From: Falciphora oryzae
Taxonomy: Eukaryota > Ascomycota > Sordariomycetes > Magnaporthales > Magnaporthaceae
Reading direction: 5' to 3'
DNA length: 64,000 nucleotides
Assembly: GCA_000733355.1 (NCBI GenBank)
Contig: JNVV01000013.1
Span: forward strand, 221,323-285,322
Shown here: positions 10,331 to 20,689 of the stretch, one piece after another
Numbering within the stretch: the stretch's first letter is position 1
Layout: each line of letters opens with the position of its first letter
Notes under the pieces: generated by a model
The model's input: only the letters and a program-made list of their open reading frames with translations
The model's database searches: none
Told to the model about the DNA's origin: nothing
Translations under genes and position numbers: made by a program

Positions 10331-12644
10331 GATTCAGTTTTGGCGGGCAAGAGCTGCGAAATGCGAATGCGACGCGCGGCGGGCGGTAGTATGTGCAGCG
10401 GCAAACAACGCGCCGTTCAATTGATGATGATGAGGATGGGGGAGGCGAGGATGATGGCGGGTGTGGCTCGTGATGGCTCGCACTCGATGGCCGACGACGA
10501 GGAAGAAGAGGTCGGGAAGGGTGTGCAGCTCCGTTTGTGAAGGGGATTGGGAGAAGGAAGGGACAGCATGGAATGCGGGAGGGTTGCTGTTCGTTGGAGA
10601 AGGAAAGCCCAGCCCGTTTTTTTTTTTTTTTCCTTTTTTTTTTTCTTCCTTGGTCCTCTCTCCCTCCTGCGCAGTCTCTGCCCGCGCCCAGTTGACCAGG
10701 CCCTCCAATCAATGCGACGTGCGGCCCCAAGCGACGACCGTGCTAGCTCAGCTGCAGGCGCGGGGTTCCGGACGGTGGTTCACAGCTGCCAGCGTTGGTT
10801 TTGCGCAGCCCCAATGCCCGCCAAAAGGCGAGGGGCCAGCAGTGGATTGGATGCACGTGCCCCTTGTGGCTGCCAGTGCGTAGACCCACAGGGGTCCTCT
10901 CGGGCTGACAGCTGGCGTGCAATGAGATTCGGCAATCACAGTCCAGACGGAATGATGTTAGGTTGGTTGGATTCGGGATGCTCCCACCTTGGAGTCGTCC
11001 CATCAGAAACCCGAGAAATATGAGCCGCAACCCGCTGCAAAGGGGCACGACCAACGTGCGAGCGGTTTCATATACGGGTTTGTAGGCGCGTATGGATATC
11101 TTGCCTGTAGGATGGATGCCCTAACGCACACAGCTGTTTACCAGTGCATGCGGCTAAAAACCTGAATTTTCTGCATTCAGAGATGGTGTTCTAACAGGCA
11201 TAGCGCGCGCGCGCGCTCGCCATACTACGCGCTATTTAGACCAGTCCAAACTGCCCGCAAGACCAGAGTAATCTCAGATGATTTGAGTGTGCTTCTTTGC
11301 TGAATGAAGCGCTGAGCACGATAGCGTGCGGCTGTCTCGCGCTGGCCAATGGAAAAAGAAGATGAAAATCCAAAATGTGGATCCCTGAAAATCCATCGTC
11401 AGCAAACCGAGCGCACACGCGGCTTGGCAGCCGAGGCGGTCGGGGTGTCATCGATCGCCGCGGTGATCCTCCAGGGCCGAGACTTTGTCGGCACCAGCCA
11501 GGATGTGCGCCGCTTACTAGTCTAATACATGCCTCCTCCGCCCCGAGTGGCGGTGATATTTCGCCCGGTGCTTGCCAATGAATACACATCGGTGCCCGCG
11601 GCGCTCCCTCCCCCACCTGCAGATCGTGTGTGCGTGTGTGGGCTCGCGGCTGGACAGCATGCACATTTCTTGACGACTTCCTGCACAGGCCCCCGCGTCG
11701 ACCTTCCACCCACCGCCCCCGGCCAAACAGTCTGATTTCCACCAATGATGCTTTTCGTCCCGGTCCCCACCCTTCCCAGCACCATGTTTTCGAACCATCG
11801 TCGTTCAGGGGCAACATTTTCTCTTTTACACCTTCGCTTGCTAGGGGCTATCTTGCCGCGTAAACTACCAGAGTGCCATGTTCAGTGAAATACATGCTCT
11901 CCTCGAACACCCTACGGGATCTCTGATAGACACACATTTTAAGCCTAACTCTGATCCTTGTCTTCGTCGCCGGGGTGAAAACAGGTAGCCAGCTCACATC
12001 TTGTTCGAATCATCAATCTCGCCGGGCAAGCGCTCGCGGAAGCGATGTCACTTCGAAGGTTGGTTTCAAGGGGCCACGGTCATGTCGCTGTCGTCTCATC
12101 GCTACCTGCGGTCCCCCGCCCCCACCATGCTCAGATCTTCTGTCAACGGTCGATCAGCAAGACCCCAAGCCTGGCTCGTGCGACCCTGTTCGGCTTGCTC
12201 CCGAGTCGATTTCTTTATTGGGCCATCTGTTGTCGCTGGGCCATCGGGTCTAGCCGAGTGGCCTTGCAGAGGGCCGCAAATATCCCAAAATAGGATCGCG
12301 AGACTCGGTTGACCCAAGGCCTTCGACCCCGTTGTGAAATATGCAGTCTCGTATGCCTGCTTCTCTCCCTCCTAGCTGTCAGGGGGCGGCCCCGGTGGCA
12401 CCATTGTCCTCAAAGCCCGGAATCACAAGCCCTCCTCAGGTTTGCAGTATAAAGTCGATCCAAGTTCTCTCCCATCATTCCCTACTTTTCCCTTCTCCCA
12501 CGCCGCCAGCCATCCAACCAAGTTCCATCCATTCTTTTCGTTCTCAGTGCAGTGCACTTGTTCATTCTTTTTACCGTGCCACTTTTACTGTGCCACCAAC
12601 CTTCCACAATCTCTCACTAGACAACTACTCTCCCAGTCTTCAAG
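10331..12644. other. Long intergenic region with homopolymer and GC-dinucleotide tracts
   Basis: This 2.3 kb lies between divergent genes. It contains the T-runs at 10617-10644 and an alternating GC tract near 11203-11216 (potential Z-DNA or slippage site). A TATA box for the rightward gene sits near the right end. ORFs of up to about 190 codons (11236-11817, minus) show no family resemblance and I reject them as genes. Confidence 0.5.
12448..12454 (+). promoter_or_regulatory. TATA box of the Egh16-like gene
   Basis: TATAAAG lies 197 bp upstream of the ATG at 12645 and is followed by a C/T-rich leader, a common arrangement in strongly expressed fungal genes. Inferred from sequence only. Confidence 0.45.
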
Positions 12645-13306
12645 ATGCAGTTCACCGCTTCTGTCCTGAGCCTTATTGCCCTGGCCGCCTCGGTCAGCGC
12701 CCACGGCAAGCTCGCCAGCCCCGCGGCCCTGCCCAACACGACCCCCTTCCAGAATATCCGCATCCCCGCCAAAGTTGTTTGTAGACTCACCTACTCCTTT
12801 CTCTTCTCTTCCATTCTGTACCACAGGGCTCGCTGTTTGCCCATCAGGCAATCAGCGACCCCTTTGTGCTATCTGTGTATATAGGCCTGGCCTACTGCCC
12901 GGGACCCTCACAGATAGATCTTGCAATCTACCGATCACTTTGCCAGATCACTTGTGCCAACGGCTGCGGCCAGGGCGTCGACGTCTCGGGCCGCCCTACC
13001 GCCACCTTCAAGGCCGGCAGCACGGCCAGCCTCACCTGGAACATCAACAACGGCGACGGCGGCGGCCCGCTCAGCGTCAAGTTCGACACCACCGGCAAGG
13101 GCAACAATTTCAACACGGTCGCCAAGGTCACCAAGAACCTCGCCGGCCAGAACGGCGGCATCCCCAACGACTTCCCCCGGGGTGACCACAAGATTGAGGT
13201 CCAGATCCCCAACGTCAAGTGCGATCGGTGCGTGCTGCAGGTCAAGCAGGACCTTAACGGCAGGGAGGGCTTCGGCTCGTGCGCCGTCGTCTCCATCACC
13301 GCCTAA
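12645..13306 (+). CDS. Small secreted protein, Egh16/GAS1/MAS3-like
   Basis: The predicted product has 163 residues. A signal peptide (MQFTASVLSLIALAASVSA) is cut just before His-Gly. The mature protein has the layout of the Egh16-like appressorium/GAS1 family: N-terminal HG, a CANGCGQG motif, FKAGSTASLTWNINN, DGGGP, and a C-terminal CVLQVKQ...FGSCAVVSI. Exons 12645-12776 and 12947-13306 join in frame. The 170-nt intron ends in TTTGCCAG, while its donor GTTTGT is less standard. Family members are expressed in infection structures of several pathogens, but saprotrophs also carry them, so no virulence role is implied. Exact orthology is uncertain; the fold call rests on motif spacing. Confidence 0.65.
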
Positions 13307-13743
13307 ACCGATACCCGATCAACGATTCCGCGTTTTCAAGCTGCCGGTGACAGGTGGCAACGACGGTGCAGGCCTGTAGTCGCGGGTGGAGCGCATCGGA
13401 TGTCGAAAGACGTGGCGTAGACTTAGGAATGGACGCGTGTCGGCTCAAAACTTTCTTGTATATATACCCAGTTAGTTCAGCATTGACCTGTAACAATTGT
13501 GGCAATATTATGTCCTTTTCGCGAAAGATCAGGGGTCATGATGCAGAACGTGATTTGCGTTGCGAAATAGAGGTAAAAGAGAACAGAAAAGGGTATGCTA
13601 AGCCAGCCCGGTATGATGAAAAACGCAAACTCCAGCTCCCCAGGAACAACCAAGCGTTATAAAAAGAAGAAGACATAAAATATGTGACGAAGAAACGAAA
13701 CAACACTCCACTTCATCCCACACCCAACACATTTCTCCTGCCT
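13307..13743. other. Convergent 3' flanks
   Basis: This 437-bp AT-richer region lies between two convergent stop codons and probably holds both 3' UTRs. I see no gene here. Confidence 0.5.
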
Positions 13744-14779
13744 CTAGTGGTCATGGTTGTGCTCAGCAGAGATCTCGACCCATTTTGCAGTATCGTCGAC
13801 CTTGATGACGGAAATATTTGGATCGTGGAAACTCAGGTCAGGCTTGAGGCCGCGCTTTCGCCTGCTAGCAGCGGCACTCTTAAGCACAGCTTTGCTGGGC
13901 TGGATGCGGGCCGAACAGGTGCCGCCTGGAATCATAGTCTGGCCAGCATACTTCTGGAGGGTGCGGATCTGGTTCTGGACGTCGGCGAACTTGGGCTGGA
14001 TGGCCTGCAAACCGCCGGGGACGGTCTTGTCGTACAGCGCGTACACGCCGACCTCGGCGAAGTTGTCGCTCCAGCCGTTGCTGGCGTAGGGCGTGACCGT
14101 CTTGGGGTCCTTGGCCCACTCGCTGCGCCAGAGGCTGGTCCCGCTGAGCGGCTTCATGGTGCCGCCCGTGTGCTTGGACATGGCCATGTGGTCGACGGCG
14201 TGCATCAGTTCGTGGACCATGACCTTGATCTCGGGCTTGTCCACCACGATGATGTCGCTGCCCGGGCCGGTCCAGAGCCCGGCGAACTTGATGTCTGGCC
14301 TGCCGGCGAGGCCAATGACGTGGCTGTTTGAGAGAGGGATTTGTCAGTATACAGAGGCTGTGTGGATAATAATAGAAGGTGCTCTGGCTGTAAACTTACC
14401 GAACATACGACCTGCTCCGCACAGGCATCTTGCCGAAGCTGTCGGCGAGGTCCTTGTCGGTCGCCTTGCTCTTCTTTTCGCGACAAAACACCCACGGCTC
14501 GCCACAGTCGGTATACTTGACATAGAAGACGTCAAAGTCGTTGGGCGAAACCCCTCTCTCCTTGGCGATCCTTGCGCAGTCCGCCGCGATATAATTGTTG
14601 TCCTTCCAAGGCTCGATCGTGTACTGGGTCGTGTTCAGTATTACGTTTAGGCGTTCCGACACCTTGTCGCCGTCCATCTTGGGCTCGATGGACGGTTTGG
14701 TGGGCTTGTCATCGCCCTGAGCCTGTGCTGTGTAAAAGAAGCTGGCAAGTGCCAGGAGAAGTTTTGCTGACGACACCAT
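13744..14779 (-). CDS. Secreted metallopeptidase-like protein with HExxH motif (conidiation-specific con-13-like)
   Basis: The start is taken at 14779 because it opens directly into a signal peptide (MVSSAKLLLALASFFYTAQAQ); an upstream in-frame ATG would add 21 polar residues. Exons 14779-14400 and 14323-13744 join across a GTAAGT...CAAACAG intron to give 319 residues. The central HELMHAVDHMAM has the zincin HExxH signature followed by a possible third metal ligand. A conserved SNGWSDNFAEVGVYALYD segment follows. I recall this pattern in fungal proteins annotated as conidiation-specific protein 13, but the match is from memory. Peptidase activity is unproven. The C-terminus is unusually basic and His-rich (ends EHNHDH). 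A TATATA-like element sits about 100 bp upstream. Confidence 0.65.
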
Positions 14780-16409
14780 CGTGCCGTTGGGTGCTGCTGG
14801 GTTTTTGTTACTGATGATAACCAGGACCTTCAATGCCTGCATATTCTGTACAAGCTCGCAAGGAGAGCGGACATAGTGACGTATATAAAGACATTGTTGA
14901 CATGAAGTGAATACAACCTGCGCGCATGAGCGGCGTTTACGGCCACGGGTGAATTTTCAGCTCGGAGTAAGGCCAAGGAAGCCGCTGTTGTCTTGATGCG
15001 CAAAAGTGTGGACGGGGGCCCTCAATCCTCGTGGCGGCGCTTAGGCTGCACCAGAGGTGTCCAGAGGCAAAACGGGAATCATTGGGGGTCAGGAAACCTT
15101 GGCGACGAGCTCGCGAGGAACAAGGCCGCGGGTGGGCGGCCATCTATAATCGGCGGCAGCAAAGGTGAAGCGTGCAGAGCTGGTAGCCGCCAAAGCAAGG
15201 GACTGTCGTCCGACGTGAATTGTCCTCGGCCACGGGGTACAACAGTCGCTTACTACGATCGAGGGCGAATAAAGACCCCAAGAAAGCGTCGACTTTGTTG
15301 TTTTAAGGGGGCTGCGCCACGACCCAGGGGCGCGGCCAACCAGTTGGGCGAATAAATCGGGTAGGAAAACAAGACGAGACATTGAGTCCGCGCTACCGCA
15401 GGCAAGCCACTCTGTGCTGCTGGCCAACGTCAGACCCGCCATGGCGGTTCTTTACCGTGCCATGATGCCGGGCTGGCCTGCTGTGCTGGTGGGATTTGAC
15501 CAAATGCCGTTTGGAAGCCAGAGCTGGGGGCGGGCATTATTTGAGATAGGCGGAGCGATTCAGTTCAAGGCACATGGTGTCCATGGTGACCACGGCTTTT
15601 CCTCGGGTATAACTAGCAAGGCGTGCACTCGCGCGGATCGAAGAACGCGTCAGTTATCGCATGTCGATTGTTTTCTCAGTCTTGCCGGGCGCGCAACTTG
15701 ACAATTCTAATGGGGCGCCCCGTGGTGGGGGCAGACCCAGCCTCAACAACGTCGCAGCACAAAGATTAGGCGTTGATTATTAAGAAACCGCAGCCCAGCT
15801 CAATCGCCATGGGAACGTGCTAGGGTTGAGCTGTCCAACCCGGCGGTTCGGGACGGAGCACGTGGCAGCAATCAACATAGCGATAATTGATGTCTGGAAG
15901 CTTCAGGGACGGCTCGCATCGCGTGAACCTAGACGACGAGAGTCGCAGCCTCGCTTTAATAAAAACGCGTCACGGCTACCGGTACCTGCGATTGAAACTG
16001 TTTACACGCTTAGCAGCCCAGCGGCTGCCAGGCCTCGGCATCGCAACCCAATCTGCCATCTGCCTATCGATGCGTTCGTTCCTACCCCGCCTATAGCATC
16101 GACAATGCAACTCTCCCCGTGGTGCTGTGGAGATGCCCACATACCGAGACCAGGGGTTCGATCTTGTTGCGGGGAAAGAGGAAATTGGCACGGCAAATGG
16201 AACGGGAATGAGGAAAAGTCGAGAATAAAGCCATGATGCAATGACTCGATGACCCTAGTCGGCCAGAGTTAGGCTTGGTTCCTGGGTCCATGATCAAGCA
16301 TAAATATTAAGCGCTCGCGAGCTGCAGGGCCCTGCAAGTTTATCATCCTTCCTGGCTAGCCCTTTTCATCTCTCGACCAAGAGAAAGGTGCCGAGCCTGT
16401 TCGTCCGCC
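14780..16409. other. Divergent promoter region
   Basis: This 1.6 kb lies between the metallopeptidase-like gene and faeB. It has no supported gene. The faeB TATA-like element lies near 16299. A tRNA B-box-like string at about 16153 was rejected. Confidence 0.5.
16299..16311 (+). promoter_or_regulatory. TATA-like element of the feruloyl esterase B gene
   Basis: CATAAATATTAAG lies about 100 bp upstream of the ATG at 16410. Position and composition suit a core promoter element; function is inferred. Confidence 0.4.
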
Positions 16410-18020
16410 ATGAAGCCCACCGGTCTCCTCCTCTCCTCTGCGGCCCTCAGCCAGGCCCAGAGTCTGTCCGCGCCTGCCCTCAGCTGCTCGGCCGAGGCTC
16501 TCGCCAGTGTCCTCCCTGCCAACGCCACCATCGAGAGCGTTGCCCCCGTCTCGGAAGGGGGTTCGTACGGCGAGGGCGCCCGCAATGTTGCTTACCCGAC
16601 GAACCCTAAGGGCCTCCCCGAGCTCTGCGCCGTCGTGGTGAAGGTCAAGTCCTCCGACATTTCCTCCTACCGGTTCGGCGCCTTCCTGCCCAGCGGCTGG
16701 AACGGCCGCTTCCTCGAGGTCGGCAATGGCGGCTTCAGCGGCGGCATCAACTGGCTGGACATGGGCGCCCGCGTCCGCTCCGGCTTCGCCGTCGTGTCGA
16801 CCGACACAGGCCACAGCTCGACCTCGGGCGACATCACCTGGGCTACCAACGAGGAGACGAAGCAGGACTGGGGCCACCGCGCCATCCACGGCTCCGGCGT
16901 CGTCGGCAAGCAGCTGGTCAAGGCCTTCTACGGCCAGGACATCCGCTTCTCGTACTACGCCGGCTGCTCGACCGGCGGCCGCCAGGGCCTGAGGGAGGCC
17001 CAGCTGTACCCTGACACCTTCGACGGCATCCTCGCCGGTGCTCCCGCCTGGTGGACCAGCCACCTCCAGACCTGGTCCCTGCGCGTCGGCGCCCTGAATC
17101 TCCCCGCCGGCGCCCCTACCCACATCCCGCCGCAGCTCTTCTCCATGCTCGCTGCCGAGGTCCTCCGCCAGTGCGACGGCGCCGACGGCGTCAACGACGG
17201 CATCATCAGCCAGCCCGAGAAGTGCAACCTGGACCTGAGCACCATCCGCTGCCCGGGCGACGTCGCCGGCTCCAAGTGCCTGACGTCGACCCAGATCGAG
17301 ACCGTGAACAAGGTCCACGCCGACTACATCGCCAACGGAGTCTTCGCTATGTCGGGGCTTGAGCTGGGGTCCGAGGGCGTGTGGATGTTCCTCATGGGCG
17401 GGTCCAGCCCAAGCACGTACGGCACGCAGTACGTCCAGTACATGCTCCTTAACGACCCGAGCTGGGACTGGCGCGACTACAACGACAGCATCATCGCCCT
17501 CGCCGACGCCCGCAACCCCGGCCGCGCCACGGCCGACGACTTTGACATGTCCCCCTTCAAGAAGACGGGCGGCAAGATCCTCATGTACCACGGCGTGGCG
17601 GACGCCCTCATCCCGACCGGCAGCTCGACGCACTTTTACAAGACGGTCGGCGCGGCCACGCCCGGCAGCGAGCAGCTCGGGGACTGGTTCCGCTTCTTCC
17701 TGATCCCCGGCATGGGCCACTGCTCCGGAACCTCCGTCGACGCGCCTTGGTACATCGGAGGCGCCAACCAGCAGGGATCCCTGACTGCCGACGTGACGCA
17801 GGTCCCCAGCCTCGGGACTGGCCAAGACGCCCTGCTTTCCCTCATGTCCTGGGTGGAGCAGGGCACCGCTCCCGACAAGATCGCCGCGACGTCGTTTGGC
17901 AACACCAGGGCTCCTAACCTGCGTGCTTCGAAGCAGAGGCCGCTCTGCCCCTACCCTGCCGTGGCCACCTATGACGGAAGGGGCGACGTCAACTCGGTTG
18001 AGAGCTGGTCCTGCCAGTAG
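16410..18020 (+). CDS. faeB: Feruloyl esterase B (tannase/feruloyl esterase family), secreted
   Basis: The intronless gene encodes 536 residues, normal for the family. A signal peptide covers about residues 1-17. The enzyme hydrolyses ester bonds between hydroxycinnamic acids and plant polysaccharides. The diagnostic CS-D-HC motif is visible: Cys186-Ser187 in AGCSTGGRQG, Asp398 in GVADALIP, and His437-Cys438 in GMGHCSG. Cys186 and Cys438 would form the disulfide that braces Ser and His. The lid domain contains the Ca-binding-loop-like CDGADGVNDGIIS. The C-terminus ends in the usual AxYDGxGD...WSCQ. Very strong GC bias makes a 489-codon antisense ORF here, which is a shadow. The gene is convergent with an OBAP gene 193 bp away. 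Confidence 0.92.
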   Translation: MKPTGLLLSSAALSQAQSLSAPALSCSAEALASVLPANATIESVAPVSEGGSYGEGARNVAYPTNPKGLPELCAVVVKVKSSDISSYRFGAFLPSGWNGRFLEVGNGGFSGGINWLDMGARVRSGFAVVSTDTGHSSTSGDITWATNEETKQDWGHRAIHGSGVVGKQLVKAFYGQDIRFSYYAGCSTGGRQGLREAQLYPDTFDGILAGAPAWWTSHLQTWSLRVGALNLPAGAPTHIPPQLFSMLAAEVLRQCDGADGVNDGIISQPEKCNLDLSTIRCPGDVAGSKCLTSTQIETVNKVHADYIANGVFAMSGLELGSEGVWMFLMGGSSPSTYGTQYVQYMLLNDPSWDWRDYNDSIIALADARNPGRATADDFDMSPFKKTGGKILMYHGVADALIPTGSSTHFYKTVGAATPGSEQLGDWFRFFLIPGMGHCSGTSVDAPWYIGGANQQGSLTADVTQVPSLGTGQDALLSLMSWVEQGTAPDKIAATSFGNTRAPNLRASKQRPLCPYPAVATYDGRGDVNSVESWSCQ

Positions 18021-18213
18021 AGAGGCGAATCTCGCTGGATAATGCAGTAGGTGTGGACAAGTTGGCTAGCCATAGCACCCATGTAAATACCCGGCGCCAT
18101 CAACACATGTATCATACAATACTTCGGTTTAAATAAGACGGTTTCGAGGCGTCTATGTGAGCGACCCCTTTCTTCCAGCGCCGATTGTGCGAAAGTTATG
18201 AAATGCGGCAGAG

Positions 18214-18894
18214 TCAAGACTTCTTCCAAGCTTGGTCTGCGTCTGGGTGAATGTCGGGTTTCCGGAGGTCCTTCCTGACCTCCTGCTTCCTCTTGTAGTC
18301 CGTCTTGAGCCGCCTGTCCCGATCCGCAACGACCGTGTCAAAGTCCAGCTGTCCCGGCTCCGTGAAGCTGGTCATCAGCTGCGGCTCTCCAAGGGGCAGC
18401 TTATCTCCCCTGTCGACATGCCACAGGTGGTACACTTTGCCGTACAGTTGCATCACCTCCTCCATCTCCTTGTTCTCGGCCAGCTCCCACGCGGCGTCAG
18501 GCACGAGCGGCTGCGGCATGACGAGCATGCCCGACTTGACCTCGAACACGTGGCTGTGCCAGAGCCTGCGCTCCTCCGGCTCGAGCGTCTCGTACAGCCG
18601 GCGCGGGATCATGTACTCGATCCCGATGATGCGCGCTCCCGGCCCCGTCGAGTGGTCGTAGATGATGCATTGGCGCACGTCGTCGTTGACGTGGCCGCAG
18701 TAGTGGTTTGCCTCGACGTGGCGCGTCGGGTCCGCGGCATAGGCGTGGAAGGCGTTGAGGTGCGCGCAGATTCCCTTGAGCGGCGTGAAGTCCTGCGCCA
18801 CCGAGGCGCCGGTGAGCAGGGTCCGGTTCTTGATGCTGAGCGGCTCGCCGGCCGTTTCTCCCTTGGTCTTGGTCTTTGCTTCTTGCTTCGACAT
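18214..18894 (-). CDS. Oil-body-associated protein homologue (OBAP, DUF1264)
   Basis: The 226-residue single-exon product matches the DUF1264/OBAP family: HLNAFHAYAADPTRHVEANHYC near the N-terminus, QCIIYDHSTGPGARIIGIEYM, then LWHSHVFEVKSGMLVMP and YGKVYHLWHVDRGDKLPLG. Plant members associate with lipid bodies; fungal members are largely uncharacterised. There is no signal peptide or TM segment. It is convergent with faeB. A lipid-body role here is family-based inference. Confidence 0.85.
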   Translation of the reverse strand: MSKQEAKTKTKGETAGEPLSIKNRTLLTGASVAQDFTPLKGICAHLNAFHAYAADPTRHVEANHYCGHVNDDVRQCIIYDHSTGPGARIIGIEYMIPRRLYETLEPEERRLWHSHVFEVKSGMLVMPQPLVPDAAWELAENKEMEEVMQLYGKVYHLWHVDRGDKLPLGEPQLMTSFTEPGQLDFDTVVADRDRRLKTDYKRKQEVRKDLRKPDIHPDADQAWKKS

Positions 18895-19784
18895 CGTGGA
18901 GGGTGAGCCTTGGTGCGTTTGGTGACTGCTAAAGCAGCGAGTCCGGAGGAGGACATATCGAAATCCGCAATATTGATACCCATCTTAACTGAAGGCTTGC
19001 GTTCCCATACGCATGCGACATCTTGACGTCACTTTTGGAAATAGGTGACACCTGGGGAATCCCATCATCGTCAAAAGCGTGCTTGGCGGAGGTGTCGAAC
19101 CCTAACCCACCCCAACCTGCGCCTGGAAGTCATTGCTAGCAAGTGTGAACGGACTGGAAACGGGAAAATATACAGGAAAGGAGATAGGAAAAAAGCACAG
19201 GGAAGGAAAAGGAAAGGATCCATAGAGGAAAGAATTGGGACAATCGAGGCCCCAATTAGCGTAGTCAGAACTGCAGGGCACTGTGCTGCGGTCGCAGCGC
19301 AGACACGAGATACGAAACAAGAAATACGAATTACGGGCTGACACGCGATCGTCTTGACTTGCATCTACAAAGCAGCTCAGCCTCTTGTCATCCTTCCCAC
19401 TTCCTCAGGCCAGCCAACCGGGTGACGATACTGACACACCAGGTGGGCGAGGAGCACCCGATCCCGCTGCAGGCTGATAGCCAGGCTTCCCAAAAGCATC
19501 GGGGAAGCCCGATCGGTCACCGGATTCGCGCAGTTGGAGCAGTTGAGGGGCGATCCGGGGCACAAAGCCAGAAAGAGTTGGAATGCGGCTGGAACTGCCC
19601 TCCTGTAGATCATCTGGCGTTTGTGTATTTAAATGCTGTTTGCATCACGCCTTTCCTTCGAACTTACATCCAGAGCACTCCAAGGCAAACCTCAGTGTTT
19701 TAATAACCACCTCCTGCGGAGCATATAATTTAATCTACCAACACAAATCGCATACTCCAGCTCCCGCATCAAACCTCCGCCAAA
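18895..19784. other. Divergent promoter region
   Basis: This 890 bp lies between divergent genes. It includes a purine-rich stretch at about 19150-19230. No coding evidence is seen. Confidence 0.5.
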
Positions 19785-20477
19785 ATGCCTGCCTCCTTCT
19801 CTGTCAGCGACTACAAGCCTTCCATCGACCACGCCCGGGATCCCAGAGAATCCCCAGCTGCTCCGAGGGGCTGCTGCAGGGGTGACGCCGATAACAATGG
19901 TCCCGGTGGTACTGCCTTCCCTCGCGACGCTCCATACCGGAGCCTTTACGTCGGGTTCCGCGCTACAGGCATCTTAATCGCCCTGACCCTCATCGCCCTT
20001 TCCGTCGTGACCCTCCAGGTCGCCGACCTCCCCGGGCGGTGGCTGAGCGCGATGCTCAGCCCATCCATCAACAGCGCCGTCCTCCACACCTTCGACCTGT
20101 GGGGCATTTACCGCACCTCCCACCGGTCCCCGCCTCTGCTCCGTCTCTTCTGGGACGGCGGCGTCGCGGCCGGAATCATGATCGCCGCCGGTTTCCTAGC
20201 ATCCTGGACCGCTGACCTGGTCAACAACGGGGAGCAAGTGATGGCCGGGGGTGTTGACCGTCTTATCCTTGGCGCGATCATTGTCGCTGGCATGTATTCC
20301 GAGTGGTAAGTGTGCCGGTTCCGCGTGCTTGTTCTGCTTGGCATTATAGTGCCGTGTCCTTGGACGGCTGTAGCTGACCTACTTACTCCTCACAGCCTCA
20401 TCCATCTCGGCATGTCCGTCACGGGCTTTCGGGGCTGGCGCCAGCTCCGTGCCGCTCACAGCACTTCTGCTGTTTAA
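19785..20477 (+). CDS. Fungal membrane protein of unknown function, about four TM segments
   Basis: Exons 19785-20305 and 20396-20477 join across a GTAAGT...CTCACAG intron (branch-like CTGAC) to give 200 residues. The N-terminal 45 residues are polar with a CC pair. Hydrophobic segments follow at about 55-75 (GILIALTLIALSVVTLQVA), about 118-138 (AGIMIAAGFLASW) and about 155-172 (LILGAIIVAGMYSE), with a weaker one near 88-105. I recognise no domain. The gene is convergent with the hydantoinase gene (212 bp between stops). Transport or scaffold roles cannot be distinguished. Confidence 0.7.
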
Positions 20478-20689
20478 GAAGATACTAATACGGCGGGTGG
20501 TCTGGAATGTTACAAGCAATGTTTTTTTTGTTTGTTCTATTCTTGCAGCGTAAAGCTAGGTTAACGGATAGAGATAGAAGCGATTGTATGTCTTGTGGGA
20601 AATATTTGGGTATGGAGAGCGCCGAGTTTTTCTTATTTGCCTGAGTTTCGTATAGAGTAATTCCCAGAGCTCATACTTTTATTTGACTG

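Noticed and set aside
16140..16175. tRNA candidate from a B-box-like GGTTCGATC
   Set aside because: No A box at proper distance and no T-stem or acceptor pairing.
16356..17825. 489-codon antisense ORF opposite feruloyl esterase B
   Set aside because: It mirrors a gene with a complete catalytic motif and strong GC3 bias; the antisense translation is Ala/Gly/Val/Arg-rich with no motif.
19085..19110. tRNA B-box or telomere-like string (GAACCCTAACCC)
   Set aside because: A single occurrence of CCCTAACCC is not a telomere array, and no tRNA cloverleaf can be formed around it.
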